Of a stretch of 64,000 bases of DNA, positions 38,137-48,678 are shown in pieces (within the stretch, counting starts at the first letter, position 1; every line of letters starts with the position of its first letter). Source of the stretch: Clostridium saccharoperbutylacetonicum N1-4(HMT) (GTDB lineage: Bacteria > Bacillota > Clostridia > Clostridiales > Clostridiaceae); NCBI RefSeq assembly GCF_000340885.1, contig NC_020291.1, forward strand, positions 1,549,001 through 1,613,000. Direction: 5' to 3'. The notes beneath the pieces were generated by a model. That model was not told the DNA's origin. It worked only from the letters and a program-made list of their open reading frames with translations, and did not search any database. The position numbers and the translations under genes were made by a program.

Positions 38137-38316
38137 ATGAGCGTTAAAGAAAAGGTGTTAGAAACTATGAGAGAAGCAGGTAAACCAGTAAGTGCTGGTG
38201 AAGTTGAAAAATTATCTGGGTTAGATCGTAAAGAAATTGATAATGCATTTAAAGAATTAAAAAAGGAAAATGCTATTGTTTCTCCAGTTCGTTGTAAATG
38301 GGAGCCAGCTAACTAA
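38137..38316 (+). CDS. Small winged-helix-like protein
   Basis: 59 residues from ATG 38137 (AGAGGAG nine bases upstream; ATG 38128 abuts that site). The pattern VLETMREAGKPVSAGEVEKLSGLDRKE fits a helix-turn-helix, followed by KKENAIVSPVRCKWEP as a short wing. Small stand-alone winged-helix proteins like this are common in clostridia; target and partner are unknown. No operon partner is seen. Confidence 0.65.
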   Translation: MSVKEKVLETMREAGKPVSAGEVEKLSGLDRKEIDNAFKELKKENAIVSPVRCKWEPAN

Positions 38317-38512
38317 TAAGTATTTTTGAATACATATTTAATTTTATGAAATAATAAGTTTAAAATCAATTATGTCCTATGAAAAGAGTTAGGAAATCTA
38401 TTTCATAGGATATTTTCATTTATACTTTAGCATTCAGAAAACCATTGTCTAAACAGGTTACCATGAATTATTCTGTTATAAGTTTAAATTTGTAGAAATT
38501 ATATAATATATG

Positions 38513-38541
38513 TTGACAATAAAAGAATGTTCGTTTATTAT
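38513..38541 (+). promoter_or_regulatory. Promoter of the tetR-like gene with overlapping operator
   Basis: TTGACA (38513-38518), 17-base spacer, TATTAT (38536-38541). AAAAGAATGTTCGTTT (38521-38536) fills the spacer and matches 13 of 16 bases of the reverse complement of the palindrome before lon (39209-39224), so it is likely the autoregulatory operator. Confidence 0.72.
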
Positions 38542-38565
38542 AGAAATATAATAGAGGTGTTTACA

Positions 38566-39129
38566 ATGAGAAAAAAGGATGATGAAAAAGAAAAAAGTAT
38601 AAAAGAAGCGGTAATTAAATTAATACTTAAAGAAGGCTTTCATGGGACTTCTATTTCAAAGATAGCAAAGGAAGCAGGAGTTTCACCGGCAACCGTTTAT
38701 ATCTATTATGAAAACAAAGAAGTAATGCTTCGAGATATATATCTTGAGTATTCAGAAGAAATTCTAGAATATTTACTTAATAAAGTTTCCAATATTAATA
38801 ATGGACAAATGCTCATTGAAATTTTAATTAAAGAGTATTATACCTATATTAGAGAGAATGAAGAAATATTTCATTTTGTAGATCAATTTTCAAATTGCCC
38901 AGCTTTGGCAAATCAATGTGCTTCAAGAAATAGTATTAATAAATTAAATTATTTATTGGACAACTTGAAAGAAAAAAGAATTTTTAGAGATTTTCAAAAT
39001 GATAATCTAGCAGCAATAATTTTTTCACCGGTAAAATCAATTGCTATAAATAATTGCATTGAAGAAAGAAAACAAGTTGAATTGATAGATGAGATTACTA
39101 GAATTATACAAAAAGCTTTGCTTTTTTAA
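38566..39129 (+). CDS. TetR-family transcriptional regulator
   Basis: 187 residues from ATG 38566. The N-terminal helix-turn-helix is classical: FHGTSISKIAKEAGVSPATVYIYYENKEVMLRDIY. The C-terminal half is the variable ligand and dimer domain; ligand unknown. Matching operator-like sites at its own promoter and 30 bases before lon suggest it represses both. Confidence 0.88.
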   Translation: MRKKDDEKEKSIKEAVIKLILKEGFHGTSISKIAKEAGVSPATVYIYYENKEVMLRDIYLEYSEEILEYLLNKVSNINNGQMLIEILIKEYYTYIRENEEIFHFVDQFSNCPALANQCASRNSINKLNYLLDNLKEKRIFRDFQNDNLAAIIFSPVKSIAINNCIEERKQVELIDEITRIIQKALLF

Positions 39130-39146
39130 TCGAAGAAGATTTATGA

Positions 39147-39189
39147 GCGAGAAAGTTTTGGAATTATTAGAATAACAAAATTTTCTCGC
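39147..39189. terminator. Hairpin after the tetR-like gene
   Basis: GCGAGAAAGTTTTG (39147-39160) pairs with CAAAATTTTCTCGC (39176-39189) with one mismatch; downstream T-tract is poor. Confidence 0.6.
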
Positions 39190-39208
39190 TATTACTAAAA
39201 AAATAATT

Positions 39209-39224
39209 AAATGAGCATTCATTT
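39209..39224. promoter_or_regulatory. TetR-type operator before lon
   Basis: AAATGA-GCAT-TCATTT is a palindrome of the kind bound by TetR repressors. It repeats the site in the tetR promoter. Confidence 0.65.
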
Positions 39225-39253
39225 AAACACTGTTTAGAGAAAGGATGATTAAT

Positions 39254-41635
39254 ATGATGAATTTAGATAGAAAAAATACAAAAGCTGTAGTTATACCTAT
39301 ATCAAATATGGTTTTATTAGCAAATATGACTCACAAATTAAAATTCAGTAGAATTAGTGATGAGCAATATGAAAGATTAAATAGTGAAAATCAACCTATT
39401 ATTGTTTTACCATTGAAACAAAATTTTAATCAAGTCCAATTAAAAGAAGAAGATTTTCATAGAGTTGGAGTATTAATTCAAATAGATGGAATTGAAAAAA
39501 GTCAAAAGGGATATGAATTTGCTATTAAAGTATTAGATAGAGTAGAAGTTAAATCAATTGAAGTTGGAGAAGATTTTGTAAATGCTGAATTTGAAACAGC
39601 ATCAGACATTATAGATCTTACTGAGAAAAGTAAAGAAGAAATGTTAGAATACATGAAAAATGTTACTTATGATATCAGTAAAAATTTTGATGGAGCAGAA
39701 CCTATAGTAAGAAAAATAGAAAATCAAAAAGATTTGAATAAATTAATCGGTTATCTTGTTCAGTTTATGCCACTTTCAAATGATGAGAAATATGACTTAA
39801 TGGAAACTCAATCTATAAAAGATAGAGGTCTAAAGTTTATGGACTATCTATTAAAGCAAAAAGAAGCTTTAAAATTACAATTTGAAATGGCAGAAAAATT
39901 CACTGAGAAGGCAAATAAAAATTATAGAGAAACAGTATTAAGACAACAATTAAAAGCAATTCAAGATGAATTAAACGAAGGTAAAAATGGAAGCCCAAAA
40001 GGCGAAAAAGATTACTTAAAGCAAATTGAAGAAGCTGGAATGCCTGAAGAAATAAAAGAAGCTGCTTTATATGAATTAGAAAAATTAGAAAGTCAAGGTC
40101 AAAATGGTTCTGAGTATAATGTTATACGCAACTATTTAGAATTATTAATAAAGTTACCTTGGAAGAAATCAGAAGCTACAATGGTTAATTTAGAAGAAGC
40201 TAGACGTATTTTAGATGATCAACATTATGGATTAGAAAAAGTTAAGGATAGAATAATACAACATCTAGCAGTTATGCAGCTTAAAAAAGATAAAAAAGGC
40301 TCTATTTTATTATTAGTAGGACCTCCTGGAACAGGTAAGACAAGCTTAGGCAAGAGTATAGCTGAAGCTCTTGGAAGAAAGTATATTAGATTAAGTTTAG
40401 GTGGTGTTCGTGATGAAGCTGAAATCAGAGGCCATAGAAGAACTTATGTGGGAGCAATGCCAGGTAGAATAATTCAAAGTATTAAAAAAGCAGGAGAAAA
40501 TAATCCTGTAATGATCTTAGATGAAGTTGATAAATTAATGACAGGTTATAATGGAGATCCAGCTGCTGCATTATTAGAAGTATTAGATCCAGAACAAAAT
40601 AATACTTTTACTGATCATTATTTAGACTTACCATATGATTTATCAGATGTGTTCTTCATAGCAACAGCAAACTCATTAGAAACTATTCCAAGACCTCTAT
40701 TAGATAGAATGGAAGTAATTCAAATATCAAGTTATACTATAAATGAGAAATTCCACATTGGTAAAAATCACTTAATCCCAGCAATACTTGAGGAACATGG
40801 TTTGAATGAAACTCAATTAGTTGTAGAGGATGAAGCCTTAGAAAAGACTATAAGTGAATATACTTTAGAGGCTGGTGTTAGAGGTCTTAAGAAACAATTA
40901 GCAACTATTGCAAGGGTAGCATCAGAAAAAATTGTATCTAATAAGGTAGAATTACCATTTAAAGTTACTGTAGATCAATTAGAAACTTTACTTGGTAGAA
41001 AGGTTTCAAGACATGATAAAGCTCAAGATGATAATCCACCAGGTGTTGTAACAGGATTAGCTTGGACATCAGTAGGCGGAGAAATTCTTTTCATAGAAGC
41101 AACTGATATGCCAGGAAGTGGACAAGTTATTTTAACAGGTCAACTAGGAGATGTTATGAAAGAATCAGCAAGAATTTCTTTAAGTTTATTAAAATCAAGA
41201 TTACCAATGAATACTGTAAACTTCAGAGAAAAGGATCTTCACATTCACGTTCCATCAGGATCAGTGCCTAAGGATGGTCCATCAGCTGGAATCACATTAT
41301 TTACTGCATTAGCATCTTTAGTTACAGGCATAAAAGTAAATTCAAAGATTGCAATGACAGGTGAAATTACTTTAAGAGGAGCTGTTCTTCCAATAGGCGG
41401 TCTTAAAGAAAAATTATTAGGAGCTCAAAGAGCTGGAATAACAAAGGTGTTAATTCCAAAAGATAATTTAATTGATTTAAAAGATGTTCCAGAAGAAGTT
41501 AGAAAAGAATTAACTATAGTAGCAGTTGAAACAGTAGAAGATGTTCTTAGAGAAACTTTAGGAATATCCTTACCAAAAGTTGAACATGTAGTTAATTTTA
41601 ATATATCACCAGAGGGAACTTTAAATTCAAGATAA
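39254..41635 (+). CDS. lon: ATP-dependent Lon protease
   Basis: About 793 residues. An N-terminal substrate domain with coiled-coil (KANKNYRETVLRQQLKAIQDEL), AAA+ module with Walker A GPPGTGKTS and Walker B MILDEVDK, and C-terminal peptidase with catalytic Ser in KDGPSAG and the Lys further on. It degrades misfolded and regulatory proteins in the cytoplasm. ATG 39254 and 39257 are both usable; ATG 39245 lies inside the AAAGGA site. The N-terminal LAN domain is less conserved than usual. A TetR-type operator upstream implies control by the preceding gene, unlike CtsR or heat-shock control usual in Firmicutes. Confidence 0.93.
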   Translation: MMNLDRKNTKAVVIPISNMVLLANMTHKLKFSRISDEQYERLNSENQPIIVLPLKQNFNQVQLKEEDFHRVGVLIQIDGIEKSQKGYEFAIKVLDRVEVKSIEVGEDFVNAEFETASDIIDLTEKSKEEMLEYMKNVTYDISKNFDGAEPIVRKIENQKDLNKLIGYLVQFMPLSNDEKYDLMETQSIKDRGLKFMDYLLKQKEALKLQFEMAEKFTEKANKNYRETVLRQQLKAIQDELNEGKNGSPKGEKDYLKQIEEAGMPEEIKEAALYELEKLESQGQNGSEYNVIRNYLELLIKLPWKKSEATMVNLEEARRILDDQHYGLEKVKDRIIQHLAVMQLKKDKKGSILLLVGPPGTGKTSLGKSIAEALGRKYIRLSLGGVRDEAEIRGHRRTYVGAMPGRIIQSIKKAGENNPVMILDEVDKLMTGYNGDPAAALLEVLDPEQNNTFTDHYLDLPYDLSDVFFIATANSLETIPRPLLDRMEVIQISSYTINEKFHIGKNHLIPAILEEHGLNETQLVVEDEALEKTISEYTLEAGVRGLKKQLATIARVASEKIVSNKVELPFKVTVDQLETLLGRKVSRHDKAQDDNPPGVVTGLAWTSVGGEILFIEATDMPGSGQVILTGQLGDVMKESARISLSLLKSRLPMNTVNFREKDLHIHVPSGSVPKDGPSAGITLFTALASLVTGIKVNSKIAMTGEITLRGAVLPIGGLKEKLLGAQRAGITKVLIPKDNLIDLKDVPEEVRKELTIVAVETVEDVLRETLGISLPKVEHVVNFNISPEGTLNSR

Positions 41636-41647
41636 TTTAATAAGATA

Positions 41648-41685
41648 AAAAGGAAGAGTCTAATAAAATAGATTCTTCCTTTTTT
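41648..41685 (+). terminator. lon terminator
   Basis: AAAAGGAAGA pairs with TCTTCCTTTT, with an inner TCTA/TAGA stem and a T-tract. Confidence 0.8.
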
Positions 41686-41850
41686 AATGTTAAGACGATT
41701 TTTGTATTAGGAATAAACTTTATTTTTCTTGTGATGTTATTCTTTATAAGAATATTTATGGTAAAATGTATTAGAATATTTTTTATTAATAGCTTATTGA
41801 TAAAAGCTTAGATAATTAATGATGCAAATCATGAAAGAGAGTTGTAAACA

Positions 41851-42708
41851 ATGAATAATAGTTTTAGTGATAAATTATTGCTTTGCCCTGTTTGTAAGGA
41901 AAGCTTAATTAAAGATACTTCAAGTAAAGTATATAGATGTGATAATAATCATTCCTACGATATAGCTAAGGAAGGCTATGTAAACTTAATTATTAGTAAT
42001 CAAAAAAGAAGTAAGAATCCAGGAGATTCTAAAGAAATGGTTCTTGCAAGAATAGATTTTTTAAATAGAGGTTTCTATAAAAAGATATCTGATAAAATTA
42101 GTGAAGTAATTGTTGAAGAGTTTGGGAAAAATAATTCTGAGAAAATAAATATTCTTGATTTAGGATGCGGTGAAGGATATTATTTAGTGAATTTGAAAAA
42201 TTATATGCAGGAAAAAAATATTGAGGCAGCTTTTTATGGCTTTGATGTTTCTAAAGATGCTGTAAAGTATGCTGGAAAATCAAATAAAGACTGCATATGG
42301 GCAGTTGCAAATAACTTTAATATTCCAGCAAAAGATAAATCTATAGATTGTATATTATCTGTATTTAGTCCAATAGATATTGATGAATGCAACAGAGTTT
42401 TAAAGGATGATGGAGTTTTTGTTAGGGTACTGCCTAGAACTGATCACTTAATACAGCTTAGAAATATTATATATTCTGAAGTTCATTTGAATAATAAGGT
42501 TTATACAGCTAGCGAAGATGATAATGAATATATCAAAGAAAGCAATGTAACCTTTGATATGGAATTAAATAAAGAAGAAATCTTAAGTCTGCTAAAAATG
42601 ACACCACATTATTGGAAGTCAACTCCAGAGAATAAAGAAAAATTAGAGTCATATGAAAAGTTAACTATTACTGTGGATATGAGGATTGGAATTTTTAGAA
42701 AGAAATAA
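41851..42708 (+). CDS. rlmA: 23S rRNA (guanine-N1)-methyltransferase, RlmA family
   Basis: 285 residues. N-terminal zinc ribbon (CPVC, CDNNH) and KEGYVNLI are typical of RlmA, followed by a SAM-binding fold (DLGCGEGYY) and the RDP-like PRTDHL region. RlmA methylates G745/G748 of 23S rRNA in helix 35; homologues (TlrB) can give macrolide resistance. Which G is used cannot be told by eye. Single-gene unit. Confidence 0.85.
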   Translation: MNNSFSDKLLLCPVCKESLIKDTSSKVYRCDNNHSYDIAKEGYVNLIISNQKRSKNPGDSKEMVLARIDFLNRGFYKKISDKISEVIVEEFGKNNSEKINILDLGCGEGYYLVNLKNYMQEKNIEAAFYGFDVSKDAVKYAGKSNKDCIWAVANNFNIPAKDKSIDCILSVFSPIDIDECNRVLKDDGVFVRVLPRTDHLIQLRNIIYSEVHLNNKVYTASEDDNEYIKESNVTFDMELNKEEILSLLKMTPHYWKSTPENKEKLESYEKLTITVDMRIGIFRKK

Positions 42709-42755
42709 TATATGTTGTGAAAAAATTAGTAGAGATGTTTAGGAAGTGAGAATTA

Positions 42756-43274
42756 GTGAAATTTTATATTGAGTCAGAAAGAATTGGATTTTCTGTGTGG
42801 GATAATGAAAATGAGCAATGTGCCTATCTATTATGGGGAAATAAAGTAGTAACTAAATATATATCAGTTACAGGAAATATGACAGAAGAGCAGATAGAAA
42901 AGAGATTAGAAAAAGAAAAAAATACATATGAAAAACATAAAATTCAGTATTTTCCTATATATGAGAAGGAAAGCAATAAATTTATTGGATGTTGTGGTTT
43001 AAGACCTTATGATTTAGAAAAAAATATAGCTGAATTAGGAATTCATTTATTACCAGAATATTGGGGGAAAGGTTACGCAAAAGAAGCTTGTTTAAGAATG
43101 ATAAAATTTGCATTTGAAACCTTATCCTTTGAAGAGATATTTGTAGGGCATAATCCATATAATTTAGCGTCTTCACAACTTATAAAAAAACTTGGTTTTG
43201 AATACGTGCACGATGAATATTATGCACCAACAGGGCTTAATCATCCATCATATTTATTGAAGAAAATAGATTAA
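42756..43274 (+). CDS. GNAT acetyltransferase, RimJ/RimL-like
   Basis: 172 residues from GTG 42756 (AGGAAGTGAG upstream). GIHLLPEYWGKGYAKEAC is the acetyl-CoA pyrophosphate loop of the GNAT fold, and NLASSQLIKKLGFEYV is the C-terminal motif. The substrate may be a protein N-terminus or a small amine; it cannot be assigned. Next gene is another GNAT protein 25 bases on. Confidence 0.82.
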   Translation: MKFYIESERIGFSVWDNENEQCAYLLWGNKVVTKYISVTGNMTEEQIEKRLEKEKNTYEKHKIQYFPIYEKESNKFIGCCGLRPYDLEKNIAELGIHLLPEYWGKGYAKEACLRMIKFAFETLSFEEIFVGHNPYNLASSQLIKKLGFEYVHDEYYAPTGLNHPSYLLKKID

Positions 43275-43299
43275 ATTTAATGAAAAGGAATTAATTAAT

Positions 43300-44013
43300 A
43301 TGTTAAAGGATATTGCAATTGGGATGCTGTCTGAAAATTATCTGTTACATGTAGATATGTTGGAATGCATAAGAAGAGGTAGTGCCGAAATTTTATATGC
43401 TTCAGAAGAAGGCGTGCTTTTAGTAGATATTCCTTCACAAGTTTTCATGATTTCAGCTTTTAATAATCATACTTCTGAAAATTTAATTTCTAAAATTCCG
43501 GATAGCGCAGAAATTATTGCTGCTCATGATAAATTTTCTTATGATTCGTTGTTAAAAAAACATGACTATTCAGCTCGGATGATTTGTCACAATACAGTAT
43601 ACACAAAAAAGACCTTAATACCAGTTGAAAATTTTGATATTAAAATTAAGCATTTAAATACTGATTATAAAGATACTATAATTAGCAATTATACTAAGGC
43701 AGAGGTTGTAGATAGCAATTATATTGAGGAAAGACTAAAAGCTAATGTTATGCTTGGAGCGTTTATTAATAACGATTTATGTGGTTTTATTGGAAATCAT
43801 TCAGAAGGTTCAATAGGAATGTTAGAAGTTTTTCTTAAGTATAGAGGTAATGGAATTGGAATGGCATTGCAGATTGCAGCAACTAATGATTCTTTAGCAA
43901 ATAAGAGATATGCTTATGGACAAGTTGTAGAAGGTAATTTAGCTTCAACAAAATTGCAAAAAAAGCTTGGATTTGAATTATCAAAAGATAGAGTATATTG
44001 GCTAATAAGATAA
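43300..44013 (+). CDS. GNAT-family acetyltransferase, unknown N-terminal domain
   Basis: 237 residues. The C-terminal half is GNAT-like: MLEVFLKYRGNGIGMALQIAA (acetyl-CoA loop) and NLASTKLQKKLGFEL. The first half, about 120 residues, is not a motif I recognise and may bind the acceptor. Ribosome site AAAAGG precedes ATG 43300. It may be cotranscribed with the preceding GNAT gene, and a terminator follows. Confidence 0.78.
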   Translation: MLKDIAIGMLSENYLLHVDMLECIRRGSAEILYASEEGVLLVDIPSQVFMISAFNNHTSENLISKIPDSAEIIAAHDKFSYDSLLKKHDYSARMICHNTVYTKKTLIPVENFDIKIKHLNTDYKDTIISNYTKAEVVDSNYIEERLKANVMLGAFINNDLCGFIGNHSEGSIGMLEVFLKYRGNGIGMALQIAATNDSLANKRYAYGQVVEGNLASTKLQKKLGFELSKDRVYWLIR

Positions 44014-44018
44014 ATAAT

Positions 44019-44062
44019 AAGCACCAATGTTTAATTTTATATAAACATTGGTGTTTATTATT
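44019..44062 (+). terminator. Terminator after the acetyltransferase pair
   Basis: AAGCACCAATGTTTA pairs with TAAACATTGGTGTTT, followed by a T-rich stretch. Confidence 0.8.
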
Positions 44063-44142
44063 TAATGTATTTATGAATAAACTAAAATAAAGTATAATTA
44101 ATGTAATTCAGAAGATAGTATTGAAAAGAGTGTGAGTTAAAG

Positions 44143-45633
44143 GTGCTAAGAAGATATAGAGAAATTTTAAATTCAATTTTAAATACAGATGGATGTATTA
44201 CAGGGAACGAATTGGCTAAACTATGTAATGTGAGCATACGCACCATAAGACTTGATATTAAAGAAATAAACAAATTATTAGAGGGATATAATGTAGAAAT
44301 TGATTCGATTATGAAAAAAGGTTATTACCTTACGGAAATATGTAAAAAGCGTTTGAAAGAAAACGATATTATAAAGTCAGTTTGGGATCAGGAATATATA
44401 GCACAATTGCCTAATACACCTAGGGAAAGACAGATGTATATCATTCTAAAGTTAACAATGAAAGATTATATATCTATAGAAGAATTATCAGATAAGCTTT
44501 ATATATCAACTTCAACTATTAATAATGACATTAGTGCCATAAAAAAATGGTTAAAAGAAAATTTAAACTTAAATATAAAGTATTCACTGAATAAAGGGAT
44601 AAAGCTTGAGTGTAGTGAATGGTATAAGCGCAATGTTATTGGTTGGGTTATAGCAAAAAAATCAAATGCCAGTTCAGTAATGAAAAATTGTTATTATCTA
44701 TTTAACCATCAGAATATTGTGATATTAACTGATAAATTATTTCCAATAATAAATTCTGAAACAAAGAAATATGGATATGTATTATCAGGTCATAGCTCAC
44801 AATTTTTATGTAATCAAATATTTATAGCACTTGAAAGATGTAAACTTGGATTTAGGTTAAAAAGTACTGAAATTGAGGAAGAATTTTTGCCAGTGATTAC
44901 TGCAATAGGAGAAGCTATACTAACACAACTTAAAATAGAATTGCCTGAAATTGAATGGTTAAATTTACAGCAATATTTTAAGTCAAGACAATTTATAGAT
45001 GGAACAGATTTGAAAAATATAAATACTAAAGAAGCTATAAATATAACAAGAGAATTTATAAAAAATGTATATGCAAAATTTGATGTGAACATAGAAAATC
45101 ATCCCAAAATAAAAGATACTTTATTATTATATACAGCATCAATGATAAATAGATTGAGATTTAAGCATTGTATAGTAAATAGCATTGACGAAAATATAAT
45201 AAAAACGTATCCATTTGAATATAAAATTGCTTGTGAGATGAGGAATGTGGTTAAAAAGGAATTAGGCTTAGAGGTTACATTAATTGAATTAGCATATATA
45301 ACTATGCATTTAGTTTCAACAAAAGAAATGTGGAGTAAGAAATTGAAAACTATTATTGTTTGCGATTTTGATCAAAGTATAATTAATTTTATAAAGAATA
45401 AGATTTTTACATATCTTAATGAAAAGATTTCATTTTATGGGTTTTATACATATCAAGAATTTACTTTTGGATTAGTTGAAAATTTAGAGGAAGTTGATTT
45501 TATAATAACAACTGCTACACTTGCTGGCAGAACTAATATTCCATTTGCCATAATAAGTCCAACAATGGAACAAAAAGATTTTATCAATTTGTATGAGCAT
45601 TTGGAAAATTTGAAAGTTACGGATAAAAAATAA
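44143..45633 (+). CDS. PRD-containing transcriptional regulator (LicR/MtlR type)
   Basis: 496 residues. HTH_11 domain at the N-terminus (TGNELAKLCNVSIRTIRLDI), a second Mga-like helix-turn-helix (SIEELSDKLYISTSTINNDI, about 110-130), two PRD regions (about 190-280 and 290-400) with candidate phosphorylatable His, and an EIIB-like C-terminus (TIIVCDFDQSI). Such regulators activate PTS sugar operons depending on phosphorylation by HPr and EIIB. Start is GTG 44143; the ribosome site is weak (TTAAAGG). The next gene is a 6-phospho-beta-glucosidase, a plausible target. Confidence 0.82.
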   Translation: MLRRYREILNSILNTDGCITGNELAKLCNVSIRTIRLDIKEINKLLEGYNVEIDSIMKKGYYLTEICKKRLKENDIIKSVWDQEYIAQLPNTPRERQMYIILKLTMKDYISIEELSDKLYISTSTINNDISAIKKWLKENLNLNIKYSLNKGIKLECSEWYKRNVIGWVIAKKSNASSVMKNCYYLFNHQNIVILTDKLFPIINSETKKYGYVLSGHSSQFLCNQIFIALERCKLGFRLKSTEIEEEFLPVITAIGEAILTQLKIELPEIEWLNLQQYFKSRQFIDGTDLKNINTKEAINITREFIKNVYAKFDVNIENHPKIKDTLLLYTASMINRLRFKHCIVNSIDENIIKTYPFEYKIACEMRNVVKKELGLEVTLIELAYITMHLVSTKEMWSKKLKTIIVCDFDQSIINFIKNKIFTYLNEKISFYGFYTYQEFTFGLVENLEEVDFIITTATLAGRTNIPFAIISPTMEQKDFINLYEHLENLKVTDKK

Positions 45634-45819
45634 AATACTTTTTTGCACTCTAATAGGTGAATTTATCTAGATTGTTTAGAATAGTCGGAATCTGTAAAAT
45701 AGGATTAGGAAATGTATTGTATATCTAAATATATTTAATGGTAATTTAGATTACAATATTTTTATAAATCTAATGGTAAATTTCAAATTTAGTTAAATTG
45801 AATTTTAATGAGTGTGTAA

Positions 45820-47286
<1,467 letters not shown>

Positions 47287-47300
47287 TTGATTAAAGTGAT

Positions 47301-47347
47301 AATCTCAAAATAACGTTATTAAACTTTTATTTTGAGGTTATTCTTTA
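47301..47347 (+). terminator. Terminator after the GH1 gene
   Basis: AATCTCAAAATAA (47301-47313) pairs with TTATTTTGAGGTT (47327-47339), followed by ATTCTTT. Confidence 0.7.
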
Positions 47348-47548
47348 ACATATATGTTGCAATAAGAATCATTTAAAACTTAAGAATTTCCAAAGGAAAT
47401 CAACGTTCATTGATCATTGATGCCTTGAAAGGGTGCCCTGTGGGGTATTGAAAATTGCAATATGTATACTTTTCGGAAAATATAAGAAGATTACAAAATA
47501 GAGATATATTGAGTTAGTATTTTGTATGTCTAATTTGAGGTGAAATTA

Positions 47549-47983
47549 ATGAAATTTTTAAAAAGTGCACTTGGATATTTTTTAGCTTCAATTATAATAA
47601 ATGGATTTTGGGGAATTTTTACAGGTAAACTTGGCCCTTTTGGAGGATATCTTGCAGCATTATTTCTTACAGGATCGTCTTGGTACATAGCGCATTATTT
47701 AGGATTAATCAAACATGATGAAGATTCAGCTTTTATTGATATGGCTTTAGCTATAGGTCTTTCTTTAGTAGTAAAGGGCTATTTATTATATGGAATAAAT
47801 TCTGTAATAAGTTCAATACCAACTTTCATATGTATAGCAATTGGTGCAATTTTAGGAGGATATGTATCTGTAGTTATAGAAAAAAATATTGAAGCAAAAA
47901 AATTAAAGAAGAAGATTAGAGACGTAAACTCAGAAATAATTGATAATAGATGTGGAGGAGAATTATGCCAGGACAAGCTATAA
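47549..47983 (+). CDS. Small membrane protein, Lin0368-like
   Basis: 144 residues with three or four hydrophobic segments and a charged C-terminal tail. It resembles the Lin0368-type family described as putative glycerol-transport subunits; that function is only a family label. FWGIFTGKLGPFGGYL aligns with FWGRLVNKFGAIGGFL of the next gene, so the two are paralogues. Start ATG 47549 sits eight bases after GAGG. Overlaps the next gene by 19 bases. Confidence 0.65.
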   Translation: MKFLKSALGYFLASIIINGFWGIFTGKLGPFGGYLAALFLTGSSWYIAHYLGLIKHDEDSAFIDMALAIGLSLVVKGYLLYGINSVISSIPTFICIAIGAILGGYVSVVIEKNIEAKKLKKKIRDVNSEIIDNRCGGELCQDKL

Positions 47984-48306
47984 TTACAACAATAATTGGA
48001 GCATTTATATTTCCTATATTTATTAGGCTATTTTGGGGAAGGCTTGTAAATAAATTTGGAGCTATTGGCGGATTTTTATCAGCTATAATTATAGTAGGAA
48101 CAATATGGGTAATGAATCATGGTATTGAAAAGCATTTAATACAACAAAGTGGAAGTACTTGGATAGATATGGCTTGGGCAGCTGCTATTGGAGTTTTCAC
48201 AGCATCTGTTGTAGCAGGAGGGAAAATTAAAAAGTCACTTCCTAATATTGGTTCAGCTATAGTTGGCGGTATATGTGGAGGAATAGTACTTGTACTTATG
48301 TTTTAG
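47965..48306 (+). CDS. Small membrane protein, partner of the preceding one
   Basis: 113 residues from ATG 47965 (TGGAGGAG within the end of the upstream gene). Three to four hydrophobic helices; STWIDMAWAAAIG parallels SAFIDMALAIGLS of the upstream paralogue. The two are translationally coupled and probably form a heteromeric membrane complex. The substrate is unknown. Confidence 0.65.
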   Translation: MPGQAIITTIIGAFIFPIFIRLFWGRLVNKFGAIGGFLSAIIIVGTIWVMNHGIEKHLIQQSGSTWIDMAWAAAIGVFTASVVAGGKIKKSLPNIGSAIVGGICGGIVLVLMF

Positions 48307-48593
48307 ATGTGGGATACTTCTAACATAATAAGCTTAATGGATTCAAAAAGAGCAATATGTTGCTCTTTTAATTTTATAAGTCTTGCAAAGGTAAACTCTA
48401 GAGTTCGTGCAAAACTAAACTCTAGAGTTATGTAGGATTAAAGTCTACTTATATTAATAAAATGATACTTCAAATTTCATTTAAGGTAAATTTTATCAAA
48501 AAAGTAGTGCAAGACTAAAGCCATTAATCACGAATTTAATATTGCAAACAAGAAATTAACTTTTCATTTTAGGCACAAGGCAATAAAAAACTA
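48307..48593 (+). other. Intergenic region with terminator and tandem palindromes
   Basis: A terminator AAAGAGCAA-TATG-TTGCTCTTT lies at about 48345-48372. TAAACTCTAGAGTT occurs twice, at 48392-48405 and 48416-48429, exactly 24 bases apart; each contains the 12-bp palindrome AACTCTAGAGTT. Two helical turns of spacing suit cooperative binding. No reading frame is evident. Confidence 0.55.
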
Positions 48594-48624
48594 TTGACCT
48601 TGAGTGGACTCAAAGGAGTAAAAT
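48594..48624 (+). promoter_or_regulatory. MerR-type promoter with 19-bp spacer
   Basis: TTGACC (48594-48599) and TAAAAT (48619-48624) are separated by 19 bases, not 17, and the spacer holds the dyad CTTGAGT-GG-ACTCAAAG. This is the architecture of promoters activated by MerR-family regulators; the dyad resembles AdhR/NmlR boxes. No merR-like gene is next to it. Confidence 0.72.
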
Positions 48625-48678
48625 ATACTTGAAGTATTACTTAATGTAATATTTAATAGTTATTAAGGAGTGATTGTT

